This document shows positions 1 through 10,572 of a stretch of DNA of 64,000 bases, piece after piece. The first letter of the stretch is position 1, and the number at the start of each line of letters is the position of its first letter. The DNA comes from Pseudanabaena sp. ABRG5-3. Lineage in GTDB: Bacteria; Cyanobacteriota; Cyanobacteriia; Pseudanabaenales; Pseudanabaenaceae. Position numbers and translations under genes: made by a program. The DNA lies in assembly GCF_003967015.1 (NCBI RefSeq), contig NZ_AP017560.1, positions 4,562,501 to 4,626,500 on the forward strand, written 5' to 3'. Under the pieces are notes generated by a model. It was not told the origin of the DNA and made no database searches. It saw only the letters and a program-made list of their open reading frames with translations.

Positions 1-467
1 ACAAGTGAGTATTTAGCCTTACCGGGTGGTCCCGGCGAATTCACACGGAATTTCTCGTGTACCGTGCTACTCAGGATCCAGCTTGCCAACTTTGATTTTT
101 AATTACGAGGCTTTCACTCTCTTTGGCGTGTCATTCCAAACACTTCATCTAATCTCTGCTGTACAGTGTTGCTGTCCTATAACCCCAATCAGTCTTGCCG
201 ATTGGTTTGGGCTCTTTCCCGTTCGCTCGCCGCTACTTAGGAAATCATTGTTTATTTTCTCTTCCTTCAGCTACTAAGATGTTTCAATTCGCTGAGTTCG
301 CTCTTTCCCGTCTATTTTATTCAACGGGCAGTATTTAGGGTTGCCCCATTCGGAAACCTGCGGATCAGGGCTTGCTTCCAGCTCCCCGCAGCTTATCGTA
401 GGTAACCACGTCCTTCATCGCCTTCTTGTGCCTAGGTATCCACCGTAAGCCCTTTGTAGCTTGACCT
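1..467 (-). rRNA. rrl: 23S ribosomal RNA, 5' part only
   Basis: Read on the minus strand, the 23S 5' end begins near 467 with the conserved start (GGTCAAGCTACAAAGGGCTT) and continues into the start of domain I. The gene runs off the window edge at base 1, so only the first ~470 nt are present. It is the last visible member of a 16S-Ile-Ala-23S operon. The exact 5' nucleotide is uncertain by a few bases. Confidence 0.95.
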
Positions 468-510
468 CTGTATCTCTACTTTGGATCTACTTGCTTCTTA
501 TTACTATTAC

Positions 511-529
511 TATGCAGTTTTCAAGGTTC
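511..529 (-). promoter_or_regulatory. boxA antitermination element in the rRNA spacer
   Basis: The minus strand reads GAACCTTGAAAACTGCATA, the conserved cyanobacterial spacer boxA that precedes 23S. It is the expected Nus-factor binding site for antitermination. It lies about 45 nt upstream of the 23S 5' end, as in other cyanobacterial ITS regions. Confidence 0.8.
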
Positions 530-643
530 TTTCTAAATTCTTTGCTTTCGCTAGAATTTAGCAGTCTCTCTAGTTGTTGGTACTTACCTGACTAGATGAG
601 TTGCTAAACTCTTGCTCTCGCTTGTTGGTCTTTGTTAGTAGTT

Positions 644-719
644 TGGTGGAGATAAGGAGATTCGAACTCCTGACTTCCTGCGTGCAAAGCAGGCGCTCTA
701 CCAACTGAGCTATATCCCC
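644..719 (-). tRNA. tRNA-Ala (anticodon TGC)
   Basis: The minus strand folds as a 76-nt cloverleaf starting GGGGATATAGCTCAG. The anticodon loop contains TTTGCAC and the T arm contains GTTCGAATC. The acceptor stem GGGGATA pairs with TATCTCC (one G-U), followed by discriminator A and an encoded CCA at 646-644. It sits in the 16S-23S spacer downstream of tRNA-Ile, the standard order. Confidence 0.97.
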
Positions 720-769
720 AGAGTTAACTATCACTTTTGGCTTTTGCCTCTAGCTTTTAGCTTCTCAAG

Positions 770-843
<74 letters not shown>

Positions 844-872
844 TTTTTGTTAGCCTAATTTAGAACCTGACT

Positions 873-887
873 TAGTTTGAAAGCTTT
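873..887 (-). promoter_or_regulatory. ITS D2-type motif and 3' arm of the 16S processing stem
   Basis: The minus strand reads AAAGCTTTCAAACTA, which contains the conserved cyanobacterial ITS motif CTTTCAAACT. It is exactly complementary over 15 nt to the 16S leader at 2615-2629. The two would pair to form the stalk that loops out 16S for RNase III processing. Confidence 0.7.
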
Positions 888-924
888 CCAATAAACTTCG
901 TTCGACCTTGGGATGACTTACTCC

Positions 925-967
925 TGACCTAATTCTGTGTTGGTTCAGTCTAAGAGTAAATAGGTCT
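925..967 (-). other. ITS D1-D1' helix
   Basis: Just after the 16S 3' end the minus strand carries GACCTA near 967-961 and TAGGTC near 930-926. This is the basal clamp of the D1-D1' helix used in cyanobacterial taxonomy. The intervening ~30 nt form the variable loop. Confidence 0.6.
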
Positions 968-972
968 CCCTA

Positions 973-2460
<1,488 letters not shown>

Positions 2461-2614
2461 CTTTATACTTTCAGAATTCCTTCCTACTCAAATAAAGCCT
2501 TTTTTCCTTTCGGATGGGTTTGACTTTTTTTTGCTTTTCGCTTATCCTGTCGGATAGCTGGTTATCTTTCAATAATCCAGTCTTTATTCTCTTGACGAGG
2601 TTTATTGGTTTCTT

Positions 2615-2629
2615 AAAGCTTTCAAACTA
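2615..2629 (-). promoter_or_regulatory. 16S leader processing arm
   Basis: The minus strand reads TAGTTTGAAAGCTTT, perfectly complementary to the ITS segment at 873-887. The pair brackets 16S and would form the base of the pre-16S stalk. It lies 155 nt upstream of the mature 16S 5' end, inside the transcribed leader. Confidence 0.65.
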
Positions 2630-2709
2630 TTTGGTTGTCTAGGTTCTCGCGCCTTTCCTTTCAGTTCAGAGAAGCTCACTTTCGCTCCGCTTCCCTTCAG
2701 CGCTTTATT

Positions 2710-2738
2710 AAGTTAGCAAGGTTAAATAACTTTGTCAA
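2710..2738 (-). promoter_or_regulatory. rRNA operon promoter (sigma-70 type)
   Basis: On the minus strand a perfect -35 TTGACA (2738-2733) is followed after exactly 17 nt by -10 TAACTT (2715-2710). This predicts initiation near 2703 and a ~240-nt 16S leader. It is the strongest promoter match noticed by eye in the window. Confidence 0.75.
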
Positions 2739-3183
2739 GCGCTTTTTTGAGTTTGTTTTGTAGAGTTCGTCCCTTAAATACTGTAATCGTTTCTAGATCA
2801 AGGCTACAGACCGAAAAAGTTTTTTTGTTTTTTAAGATTTTACTCTAGTTCTCAAAGCTGCGTAAGATTTAAAACCATGCTCAATCATATAAATATCTTA
2901 AATATATTGGCAGATTATTGGCGATGACTGACAAAGATGTTTATGTATTAGATTTTCGCTTTTGTAGACTGTCTTAGTAATATCCAGCTTGTTACCTCAT
3001 ATTACAAAGTAGATCTAGCAAGATAATCCTCTAGATCCTCTTAGATCAAGTACGACATACTCAAAAAAGTTGATCGTTTTTTGCTGTAGGGTTTTCTATG
3101 CCATTAAGTTGTTGACAAACAGCAATTTACACAAACAACTGACAGAATTTAATTTTGCCCCTCTCGCCCTTTGAAAGTGGTGA
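2739..3183. other. Gap between rRNA promoter and VWA gene, nothing recognised
   Basis: This 445-base AT-rich stretch lies between the rRNA promoter and the 3' end of the leftward VWA gene. I see no convincing open reading frame, RNA gene or strong hairpin. Upstream activating elements of the rRNA promoter could lie at its left edge. Confidence 0.5.
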
Positions 3184-4365
3184 TTACCGCAACTCTCTAG
3201 TAGCTGCCCATTGACTAATATCTTGACGGTTGATTGCGGCAGCCATCAAATCAGGGAATAGGTCTGGGGTACAAGCAAAAGATGGCACACCAAAACTCGC
3301 GATCGCTGCCGTATTATTGTGGTCATAGGATGGTGCACCATCGTCGTTTAAAGCTAATAGGGTAATGAATTGCACACCTGAAGCCACTAATGCCGCAATC
3401 CGTTTCAGCATTTCTTGGTTATTGCCCCCTTCATATAGATCACTAATTAATACAAAAATTGTTTCGTGGGGCTGGCGTATTAAACTTTGGCAATAGGCGA
3501 TCGCTTGATTAATATCTGTCCCCCCACCCAGTTGTGTGCCAAAAAGAACCTCTACTGGGTCTTGGAGTAATTCAGTTAAATCGACCACGGCAGTGTCAAA
3601 CACCACCATACTCGTTTTGACCGCAGGTAGGGTGGCTAAGACTGCACTAAAAATTCCTGCATAAACTACGGAAGTCGCCATTGAGCCGCTTTGATCAACA
3701 CAGAGAATAATATCTCGTAATGAAGATCGCTTGCGTCCATAACCAATGCGGGTTTCAGGAATGATGGTACGATATTCTGGTTGATAGTTTTTGAGATTGG
3801 CGCGAATGGTGCGATGCCAATCGATTTCATTATGACGGGGACGACGGTTGCGGGTGGCGCGATTGAGACTGCCTAGTACAGCTTGCCTTGTAGGATTTTC
3901 TAATTTGCGCTGAAGTTCTTCAACTACTCGCCGCACTACTATCCTTGCAGTCTCTTTGGTTTTACTAGGCATGATGCCACTAAGGGATAAGAGATTTGAT
4001 ACTAAATGCACATCTGGCTCGATCGCTTCGAGCATTTCTGGTTCTAGTAGCATTCTCTGTAGGTTTAATCTTTCTAAAGCATCCTGTTGCATGATCCTGA
4101 CAACGGAAGTTGGGAAAAAAGTACGAATATCCCCTAGCCATCGCGCCACCTTGGGTGATGAGCTGCCTAAGCCGCCTTTACGATCTTGAGAACCATCGGG
4201 ACTATCATCATTGCCATACAAGGCTCCTAAGGCTCCATCCATTGCTAAGTCGCGATCACTAAGACAACCTCCACCAATACCATCGGCTGCACCACCACCA
4301 AGGATTAAACGCCATCGGCGTAGGCGTTCGGCTGTAGATTGTTGAGAATTAGTTGCTTGTGTCAT
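3184..4365 (-). CDS. VWA domain protein (YehP-like) of a MoxR-associated cluster
   Basis: This 393-residue protein has a C-terminal von Willebrand factor A domain (about residues 215-385). Its metal-ion-dependent adhesion site is complete: DQSGS (D224, S226, S228), T283 in GGGTD and D309 in ISDLYEGG. The N-terminal ~200 residues are basic and helical with no domain I recognise. VWA proteins of this type are thought to be partners of MoxR AAA+ ATPases in chaperone-like complexes. It overlaps the upstream DUF5682 gene by 4 nt (ATGA), so translation is probably coupled, and it ends the MoxR-DUF5682-VWA operon. E. coli YehP is the likely counterpart. The substrate is unknown. Confidence 0.88.
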   Translation of the reverse strand: MTQATNSQQSTAERLRRWRLILGGGAADGIGGGCLSDRDLAMDGALGALYGNDDSPDGSQDRKGGLGSSSPKVARWLGDIRTFFPTSVVRIMQQDALERLNLQRMLLEPEMLEAIEPDVHLVSNLLSLSGIMPSKTKETARIVVRRVVEELQRKLENPTRQAVLGSLNRATRNRRPRHNEIDWHRTIRANLKNYQPEYRTIIPETRIGYGRKRSSLRDIILCVDQSGSMATSVVYAGIFSAVLATLPAVKTSMVVFDTAVVDLTELLQDPVEVLFGTQLGGGTDINQAIAYCQSLIRQPHETIFVLISDLYEGGNNQEMLKRIAALVASGVQFITLLALNDDGAPSYDHNNTAAIASFGVPSFACTPDLFPDLMAAAINRQDISQWAATRELR

Positions 4366-6722
4366 AGGTTAATACCAAGTAATTGCGCGATCGCAGGTAA
4401 AATTGCCTCGGCTCTTTCGATATCGAGATTAGAGAAATTAGAATTACTACTTACGGCGATTTGATTTGATTGATGGCGTTTGACCCGTTCTCCCATTTGG
4501 CGGCGTTCGGGAGCAGGGAATGTGGCAAAGGTACGACGGAGTAATGGCAAGACTAAATCAAAGGTATCCGTTGCCAGTTTTGTGACCCAGTTATCGAGAA
4601 CCTGCCACAGGCGATCGTCGTGGAGCAGGACTAAACCACTGCCCTTAAGCAAACCTTCCACCCATGCTGCGGCTTGGCTGGGTTCATTGGCTAGGGATAG
4701 AAATAGTCCCATGCGTGTTTCGACATCATTAGCCGCAAATACACCTGCATCAAGGAGTAAGCGACAACAACAACCCGCTAATAGTCCATGTAGTCCCGAT
4801 TGGTCGGCAAGTTGAGCAAGTACGCCATGCCATGCTTCGGCATATTCAGAATTTTGTAAGAGGAGGATTGCCCGATTAACCGCGATCGCAAGTTCGTACA
4901 TTGCCGCCGCCGCTTCATCATTGAGGGAAGCACAAGCAACGGGCAGACCCACACAAATGCGGGTAATTAAGCCATCCATCACTTGAGCAACAATATTAGT
5001 ATCGATTTGGCGGACATTGCCATAGCGTAGGAGGTTCGCGAGGGGTGGAACGGCTTGCATCAGGTGAGATATATCGGCAGCGATCGCTGCTTCTGCTTGC
5101 AGACGTACCATCAAGTAACTAGCTGCATCACCAAGATTCGCCAGCAGGACTTTATCGACCAGTTTGGTGAGAGTGGGTAAATCCTTGGCTTCATTGGCTT
5201 GATGACGAGTGAAAGCTGTAGCTGCTTCGATAATCGTTTGTCCCCATACACCTGCTTCAACTAATCTGACTGCAAATTCTGGTTCCCATTGCAATTGCCA
5301 AGGTTCTTTAAAGGTTCCTTTGCTAGTGCTGTAATGGGTTCTACCCCAAGGGATATCAAGCAATGCTAAGCGATAGAGTAAATGCGATCGCTCTAAGTCA
5401 TTGGCATTACGCAGATCTAACTCTAGGGTTTTGGTGTCGGGCTTGAGGCGGAGACGCTTTTGCTGACGGATTAAGTCCTGTTGCAACGGAACCATCGGCG
5501 TATCGTCAGGGACTCTGCCCATGCGATCGCCGACAATCAATTCCTGATGAATGAATTGCATCGGTAAGGGATCGCCAAAACACAGAACCGATTGAATCGC
5601 TTCATTGAGTTCAGGTAATCCTGCTAAGGGGCGATCGCGCATTGCCGATAATGCTTCCGCAAGGCGAACGGCTTCGATCACACTTGCGGAAGAAGCATCA
5701 ATATCTTTGGTGCGTAATAGTCTCGCGACGCGGGTAATCCAGCGAATTGCGACTTGGCTAGAACTATGGTGGAAGTTATGCCAGAGATGGTCATACCATC
5801 CAGGGGAAACTACACCAGCACCGTAACCACTAGCGATCGCTAATCTTCCATAAGTCCAAGGAATCCAAGTTGCTTCGACTTTGACTTTGGGTAAACCTCT
5901 AAGAAGGTTGGCATCGTTTCTGGCAGGAGGTAAATTTACGAGGGCGGGAGCGTGCCAAGCACCGCAGACGACCGCAATACGTTCTTTGCCTTCCGATAGT
6001 GTGGTACGAATAGTTTGCCGCATATAAGCTTCACGCTGTTGTTCGAGTAAGCGCTCGGCTGAGCTTTCGGCAAGATCTTCAGCACTATCTAATTCTTCTC
6101 TTAGAGCCGTCATCGCTTCTAAAATCGCCGCAAACAGTTCATGACTATCGCGCCGATGCTCCACCATATATTCCCACCAGCGCTCACCATCACTAAAACC
6201 TGCTGCTTCCGCAAGCCAACCGAGGGGATCTTGGCGATAAAGTCTTAAATCAGATTCAGGAATTACTGGGGTAACTACTTCAGGAGATGGTTCAGGACTT
6301 GATTCAGAATTTGGCGCAATATCTTCTGGCGAACTTATTTCTGATTCTGGATTAACCTCAGTTTGTTCTTTGTCTTTAATTGCTAGACGATGGGCTTGCG
6401 GCAAATCCATAAACTTGATGGGAATATTGCGTTCTAGTCCATAGCGAATCGCTTGCCATTCGGGAGAGAAAATAGCAAAGGGATAATAAACAGAATTTTC
6501 GGGGCGATCGCTGGCATAAATGAGGATTGCAACAGGCGGCTGCATTTCCTCTCTAAGCACGAAGGGCAATAAAGATTGAGCATCGGGCGGTGCTTCAATG
6601 AGGATGGCATCGGGTTGCAGTTGTTCGAGGGCTTGGCATAAACTTCGTGCCGAACCAGAGCCATGATGGCGAATGCCGAAAATATGGACTTGATCGGGAT
6701 TATTTTTAGGATTACTAGGCAT
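4362..6722 (-). CDS. DUF5682 family protein
   Basis: This 786-residue protein opens with HIFGIRHHGSGSARSL (residues ~13-28) and has LIEAPPDA at ~40-47, both characteristic of DUF5682. A later conserved GAWHAPAL (~280) resembles histidine-containing motifs of TraB/EreA-like folds, but this is only a suggestion. The C-terminal half is helical and repeat-like. Residues ~120-150 form an acidic, proline- and serine-rich linker that could be disordered. The gene lies 18 nt after the MoxR gene and overlaps the VWA gene, so the three form an operon. DUF5682 proteins recur beside MoxR, VWA and SWIM genes. The molecular function is unknown. Confidence 0.85.
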   Translation of the reverse strand: MPSNPKNNPDQVHIFGIRHHGSGSARSLCQALEQLQPDAILIEAPPDAQSLLPFVLREEMQPPVAILIYASDRPENSVYYPFAIFSPEWQAIRYGLERNIPIKFMDLPQAHRLAIKDKEQTEVNPESEISSPEDIAPNSESSPEPSPEVVTPVIPESDLRLYRQDPLGWLAEAAGFSDGERWWEYMVEHRRDSHELFAAILEAMTALREELDSAEDLAESSAERLLEQQREAYMRQTIRTTLSEGKERIAVVCGAWHAPALVNLPPARNDANLLRGLPKVKVEATWIPWTYGRLAIASGYGAGVVSPGWYDHLWHNFHHSSSQVAIRWITRVARLLRTKDIDASSASVIEAVRLAEALSAMRDRPLAGLPELNEAIQSVLCFGDPLPMQFIHQELIVGDRMGRVPDDTPMVPLQQDLIRQQKRLRLKPDTKTLELDLRNANDLERSHLLYRLALLDIPWGRTHYSTSKGTFKEPWQLQWEPEFAVRLVEAGVWGQTIIEAATAFTRHQANEAKDLPTLTKLVDKVLLANLGDAASYLMVRLQAEAAIAADISHLMQAVPPLANLLRYGNVRQIDTNIVAQVMDGLITRICVGLPVACASLNDEAAAAMYELAIAVNRAILLLQNSEYAEAWHGVLAQLADQSGLHGLLAGCCCRLLLDAGVFAANDVETRMGLFLSLANEPSQAAAWVEGLLKGSGLVLLHDDRLWQVLDNWVTKLATDTFDLVLPLLRRTFATFPAPERRQMGERVKRHQSNQIAVSSNSNFSNLDIERAEAILPAIAQLLGINL

Positions 6723-6740
6723 GGCGATCGCTCTTCAAGT

Positions 6741-7907
6741 TTAATCAACCTCCCGACAAGCGCGATACAAATCTTTCCAGTTGTCCCGTTCCTTTACCAC
6801 TGTTTCTAAATATTCTTTCCAAACAAGCTGATCCTGCACGGGATCTTTGACCACCGCACCGATCAGGCTAGAGGCAACATCTCCAGCGCGTAAGTAGCCA
6901 TCGCCAAAGTGAGCCGCCAGAGCTAAACCGCTATTTACTACTGAAATCGCTTCTGCGGTGCTGAGTGTGCCACTGGGGGATTTGAGCTTGGTTTTGCCAT
7001 CGCTGGTAACACCATTCCGCAGTTCACGGAAAATGGTGACAATGCGCCGCACTTCTTCGAGGGCAGGAGGTTCGGCGGGTAATTCGAGGGCGCGACCGAG
7101 GCTTTCTACGCGACGCTGGACAATATCTACTTCTTCATCGGCGCTATCGGGTACTGGCAAAATCACCGTATTAAAGCGTCGCTTTAGCGCACTAGATAGC
7201 TCATTCACGCCGCGATCGCGATTATTCGCTGTGGCAATCACATTAAATCCCCTAGTAGACTGCACTTCCGAATTCAGTTCGGGAATTGGTAAAGTCTTTT
7301 CTGAGAGAATTGTAATCAAAGTATCTTGGACATCGGAAGGAATGCGGGTTAATTCTTCTACTCTAGCGATTTTGCCATCCGCCATCGCTCTCATCATCGG
7401 ACTCGCTACTAGCGCCGCCATCGAGGGACCATCCGCTAGCAATCTGGCATAGTTCCAACCATAGCGAATTGCTTCTTCACTAGTTCCTGCTGTGCCTTGA
7501 ATCAGCAATGTAGAATCCCCAGAAATAGCGGCGGCTAAATGCTCGGACACCCAAGATTTGGCGGTTCCCGGAACTCCAAACAGGAGCAGAGCGCGATCGG
7601 TGGTGAGAGTCGCGATCGCAATTTCAATGATGCGTTTATTACCAATATATTTCGGGGAAACCTCAAAGCCGTTATCTAGCTTGCCACCGAGAAGATAGGT
7701 AGACACCGCCCAAGGCGATAGCTTCCAATTGGGAGGACGTTGTTTCGTGTCAATCTTGGCTAGTTCTGCTAATTCTTCCGCAAATTGATTTTCGGCATGT
7801 TCGCGCAGTAGGGTTGATACTGAGGTGGTTACTGTCGTAGCTACTTCGGTATTGTCTACTTTTGCCTTGGCGGTTTTAGAGGTTTTGGCTGGTTTTTCCG
7901 TATTCAT
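6741..7907 (-). CDS. MoxR-family AAA+ ATPase (YehL-like)
   Basis: This 388-residue protein has a complete AAA+ core. Walker A is GVPGTAKS (111-118), the Walker B-like strand is ARVEEL, sensor 1 is ATANNRD and the arginine-finger region is SSALKRRF. The first ~60 residues are a lysine/threonine-rich, low-complexity tail. MoxR ATPases remodel protein complexes, usually with a VWA partner, and such a partner is encoded two genes downstream. It is the first gene of a three-gene leftward operon, so its promoter should lie in 7908-8280. The E. coli counterpart by gene content is YehL. The client is unknown. Confidence 0.92.
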   Translation of the reverse strand: MNTEKPAKTSKTAKAKVDNTEVATTVTTSVSTLLREHAENQFAEELAELAKIDTKQRPPNWKLSPWAVSTYLLGGKLDNGFEVSPKYIGNKRIIEIAIATLTTDRALLLFGVPGTAKSWVSEHLAAAISGDSTLLIQGTAGTSEEAIRYGWNYARLLADGPSMAALVASPMMRAMADGKIARVEELTRIPSDVQDTLITILSEKTLPIPELNSEVQSTRGFNVIATANNRDRGVNELSSALKRRFNTVILPVPDSADEEVDIVQRRVESLGRALELPAEPPALEEVRRIVTIFRELRNGVTSDGKTKLKSPSGTLSTAEAISVVNSGLALAAHFGDGYLRAGDVASSLIGAVVKDPVQDQLVWKEYLETVVKERDNWKDLYRACREVD

Positions 7908-8284
7908 AGAAATATACGATCAAGGGAGTAATTTCCCTTTAGTCTTTTGATCTGACTCATTTTAACAGAGTGTTTAGAATGATGAGTAGTTGTAACAGCA
8001 TGTTAAATGCCCCTTTTTCGCAAAGTTTTTCAATTTTTTATTTTTTGCTAGAAACTTAGAGAAATTAGGCGATCGTCTTCTGCCCATTGTTCTTGCCGCT
8101 CAAGTTCTAAGCGATTTACTCAAAGTGAAATTATTTATCATTCTGAATTTTAGTCAGTACTAAAGTATGCTCCAATTTCTAGGCTGAATATTAAGTGATT
8201 TTAAGCTCTGAAATTAATAGATATACGTATGGGCTATAATAAAATCTTTACCAATTTGGTAAAATAAAGTTACAATATATAAGC
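7908..8284. promoter_or_regulatory. Divergent intergenic region between MoxR operon and toxin-antitoxin operon
   Basis: This 377-base AT-rich gap separates the leftward MoxR operon from the rightward toxin gene and must hold both promoters. On the plus strand a TATAAT -10 (8235-8240) lies 7 nt before a palindromic operator. No good -35 was found at 17 nt. I see no open reading frame in the rest. Confidence 0.5.
8247..8263 (+). promoter_or_regulatory. Palindromic operator of the toxin-antitoxin operon
   Basis: TTTACCAATTTGGTAAA is a perfect 8-bp inverted repeat around a single central base. It starts 7 nt after the TATAAT box and 22 nt before the toxin ATG, so it would cover the transcription start. 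This is where an autorepressing HigA-type antitoxin would bind. Its role is inferred from position and symmetry. Confidence 0.55.
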
Positions 8285-8587
8285 ATGAAGGTTACTTTTA
8301 AAAACGTAAAACTGCGTAAGTTTTGCGAATCAAAGTCAAGTTCCAAAAAACTACGCGCTCGATTAGCTGACCTGATTGCAGCCGAATTCGTGCAGGATCT
8401 AGTTTATGGAAAGCCTCATCCTTTGAAAGGCGATCGCTTAGGTCAGTTTGCTGTATCTCTTGAAGGTGCTGAACGGCTTGTATTTGAACCAAGCAATGCC
8501 CAAATTCCATATAAGGAAGATGGCGGTATTGACTGGGCAAAAGTAACTGAAGTCTGCATTGTATTTATTGGAGATTACCATGACTGA
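8285..8587 (+). CDS. HigB/RelE-type toxin of a type II toxin-antitoxin pair
   Basis: This 100-residue basic protein has the RelE/HigB layout: basic N-terminal strands and helix (KLRKFCESKSSSKKLRARL), a central YGKPHPLKGDRLGQFAVSL segment typical of HigB-like killers, and a C-terminal strand TEVCIVFIGDYHD. Proteins of this fold are ribosome-dependent mRNA endonucleases or related toxins. Here the activity is inferred. It is the first gene of the operon and overlaps the antitoxin gene by 8 nt, the toxin-first order of HigBA. The start is the first ATG after the operator. Confidence 0.75.
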   Translation: MKVTFKNVKLRKFCESKSSSKKLRARLADLIAAEFVQDLVYGKPHPLKGDRLGQFAVSLEGAERLVFEPSNAQIPYKEDGGIDWAKVTEVCIVFIGDYHD

Positions 8588-9707
8588 ACAAGATCTTTCC
8601 TTTACTCCAGAATGGGTATCACCACCGGGGGATACCATTGTTGATGCGATTGAAGAACGGGACTGGACACAAGCACAATTAGCTGAACGTCTAGGCTATA
8701 CCGAAAAACACGTTAGTTTATTAATTAATGCCAAGGTTCCCATTACTGAAGAGTCTGCCCAAAAATTATCAAGGGTGATTGGCAGTACGCCAGAGTTTTG
8801 GTTGCGGCGGGAGGCTCAATATCGCGCTCAATTAGTACAAATTGAAGAAAGAGAGCGTTTACAGTCTTGGGTTCCTTGGCTCGATCGCCTTCCTGTTAAG
8901 GATTTAATGAAGCAGGGAGCGATCGCTAAACGACGCTTAGATGCTAAAAATAAGCCTGAGATTGTGAAGGAATTACTCCAACTTTTTGGGGTGGCTTCTC
9001 CTGATAATTGGGAAACTTGTTATGAACAAAAGCAGGTAGCTTTTCGCCGTACTCGCAAGGAGCAAAGTAATGTGGGTGCGATTTCAGCTTGGTTACGTTT
9101 GGGTGAGATTGAGGCAGAAAAAGCTGATGTTCCTAAATATAACAAAGCAAAGTTTGAGAAAGCGGTTCAAGAGATACGGAAGCTGACGGTTTTATCTCAA
9201 GCGGAATTTATGCCGCAGATGCAGCAGTTATGTAATGAGGCGGGTGTAATTTTAGCGATCGTGCCTGCGATTTCTTGTGCTTATACGAGTGGGGTAGCGC
9301 GTTGGCTAAATCCACACAGAGCTTTGATCCAGCTTTCGTTATATGGCAAACAGAATGATCGCTTTTGGTTTACGTTTTTCCATGAGGCGGCGCATATTTT
9401 GCTGCACGACAAGAAGGATATTTTTCTTGATGATGCTGGTAATGGCGATCGCCTTGAGTCACGGCAGGAGGATGAGGCAAATGCTTGGGCAAGGGAGTTT
9501 TTAATTCCATCGGAGTATGATGTGGAGTTATCTACACTGCGATCGCGTGAGGATGTGGTTGGGTTTGCTGAGAGGCTTGGGATTCACGCTGGGATTGTGG
9601 TTGGGCGATTGCAGTATGAGCAGGTTATTGAGCATAATAGTAAGCTCAATGCGTTAAAGATAAGTCTCGATCTTAAAAATAAAAACATCTCACTTTCAAA
9701 GGCTTAA
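8580..9707 (+). CDS. HigA-like antitoxin fused to an ImmA/IrrE (M78) metallopeptidase
   Basis: This 375-residue protein carries an Xre/HigA helix-turn-helix (residues ~15-70, WTQAQLAERLGYTEKHVSLL) followed by a long helical linker. The C-terminal ImmA/IrrE peptidase domain has the zinc motif HEAAH (268-272) and a following glutamate-rich segment. ImmA/IrrE proteases typically cleave DNA-bound repressors, so the fusion could control its own operator occupancy or toxin release. ATG 8580 was chosen over the upstream ATG because GGAG (8570-8573) sits 6 nt before it and the HTH then begins normally. It overlaps the toxin gene by 8 nt. Confidence 0.85.
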   Translation: MTEQDLSFTPEWVSPPGDTIVDAIEERDWTQAQLAERLGYTEKHVSLLINAKVPITEESAQKLSRVIGSTPEFWLRREAQYRAQLVQIEERERLQSWVPWLDRLPVKDLMKQGAIAKRRLDAKNKPEIVKELLQLFGVASPDNWETCYEQKQVAFRRTRKEQSNVGAISAWLRLGEIEAEKADVPKYNKAKFEKAVQEIRKLTVLSQAEFMPQMQQLCNEAGVILAIVPAISCAYTSGVARWLNPHRALIQLSLYGKQNDRFWFTFFHEAAHILLHDKKDIFLDDAGNGDRLESRQEDEANAWAREFLIPSEYDVELSTLRSREDVVGFAERLGIHAGIVVGRLQYEQVIEHNSKLNALKISLDLKNKNISLSKA

Positions 9708-9758
9708 CTATTCTTAATCTTGATATTCCTAAAATTTATATTGAACGGGAAAATTGAA

Positions 9759-10409
9759 ATGTATAACTTAACAGACACCCAAAAAAATCTTGCAAAATGG
9801 TTGGTTCAAAGCGTTAGAGTCGGACACCTAGATGAAGCGTTTAGGGTAATAGATTGGGGGGCAATGACTATGCAAGGAGAGCTTAAGTTCTTGATGTCGG
9901 ATTATAGAGGTCTTGAAAAAGATTTGTATGATATAGGCATAACTAAGGGTTCCCTACAAGCTTTAGTTGAAAATAATTTACTTCTTTGTCGAGTTACACA
10001 AGAAGAAATATCAATGTCTCCCTTCCATGATATTCAGTCATATACAAAGGAAACTTGGGACTGTGCTCTAACAGGTAGTATTTATACTGCTGTAGATAAT
10101 GATTTTAAGGATTTAGATACACCAAAATCACTAAGGCATAAGCAAAGTCCTTGGACATCAGGATCATTTTATGTATTTGCTTTTGTTGTAATTCTTTTAG
10201 TAGCTGCTCTTATTAGTCGTTATATACCTTTGTATGCGATAATCCCTATTTTTCTATTTGGAATTATGGCTGTAGTTCTCATTTCCGCCTTTCAACTTCG
10301 GATGGATGGAGAACTTAATGAGTCGAATCTATTAACTCTCTTAATCGAAACACTAAAACGTTTGCCATTATTGGGGCAAGATAAAACTAAGCCGCCCAGT
10401 GAAAAGTAA
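9759..10409 (+). CDS. Hypothetical protein with two C-terminal membrane helices
   Basis: This 216-residue protein is of no family I recognise. The N-terminal ~120 residues look soluble, begin LTDTQKNLAKWLV and could contain a small winged-helix-like domain. Two hydrophobic helices follow at about 136-152 and 157-178, then a short charged tail. ATG 9759 is preferred to the upstream in-frame start because the intervening codons add only a non-conserved extension. It lies 51 nt after the HigA-ImmA gene on the same strand and may be co-transcribed. A membrane partner of the toxin-antitoxin unit is possible but unproven. Confidence 0.6.
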   Translation: MYNLTDTQKNLAKWLVQSVRVGHLDEAFRVIDWGAMTMQGELKFLMSDYRGLEKDLYDIGITKGSLQALVENNLLLCRVTQEEISMSPFHDIQSYTKETWDCALTGSIYTAVDNDFKDLDTPKSLRHKQSPWTSGSFYVFAFVVILLVAALISRYIPLYAIIPIFLFGIMAVVLISAFQLRMDGELNESNLLTLLIETLKRLPLLGQDKTKPPSEK

Positions 10410-10536
10410 TAGACACAAAGTAGGCGGTTTTCGCGATCCATCTGCTCATCGTTTAATCGATTCTTCTCCACAAGAAGGAGGCACTTTTATTGTGTTTGTA
10501 AACCTTTTACTAAAAAAGCTTGAAGATCTTAGATAG
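10399..10536 (+). pseudogene. Possible C-terminal relic of a TIGR02391/HEPN-like protein
   Basis: A 45-codon open frame has a protein-like sequence with GGFRDPSAHR in the middle and FVNLLLKKLEDL at the end. The G-F-R-x-P-x-A-H block resembles the RNase motif region of HEPN-type (TIGR02391) proteins, which are often linked to abortive infection. No upstream portion is present, because the frame runs into the end of the preceding gene. A tiny complete gene starting at GTG 10399 cannot be excluded. The family assignment is tentative. Confidence 0.3.
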
Positions 10537-10572
10537 TTTCTCAAATTGTCAAATCTCAAGTTTAGGGGTATC

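Noticed and set aside
26-277. Plus-strand open frame of 83 codons
   Set aside because: It lies in the 23S rRNA gene on the opposite strand and is not protein-coding.
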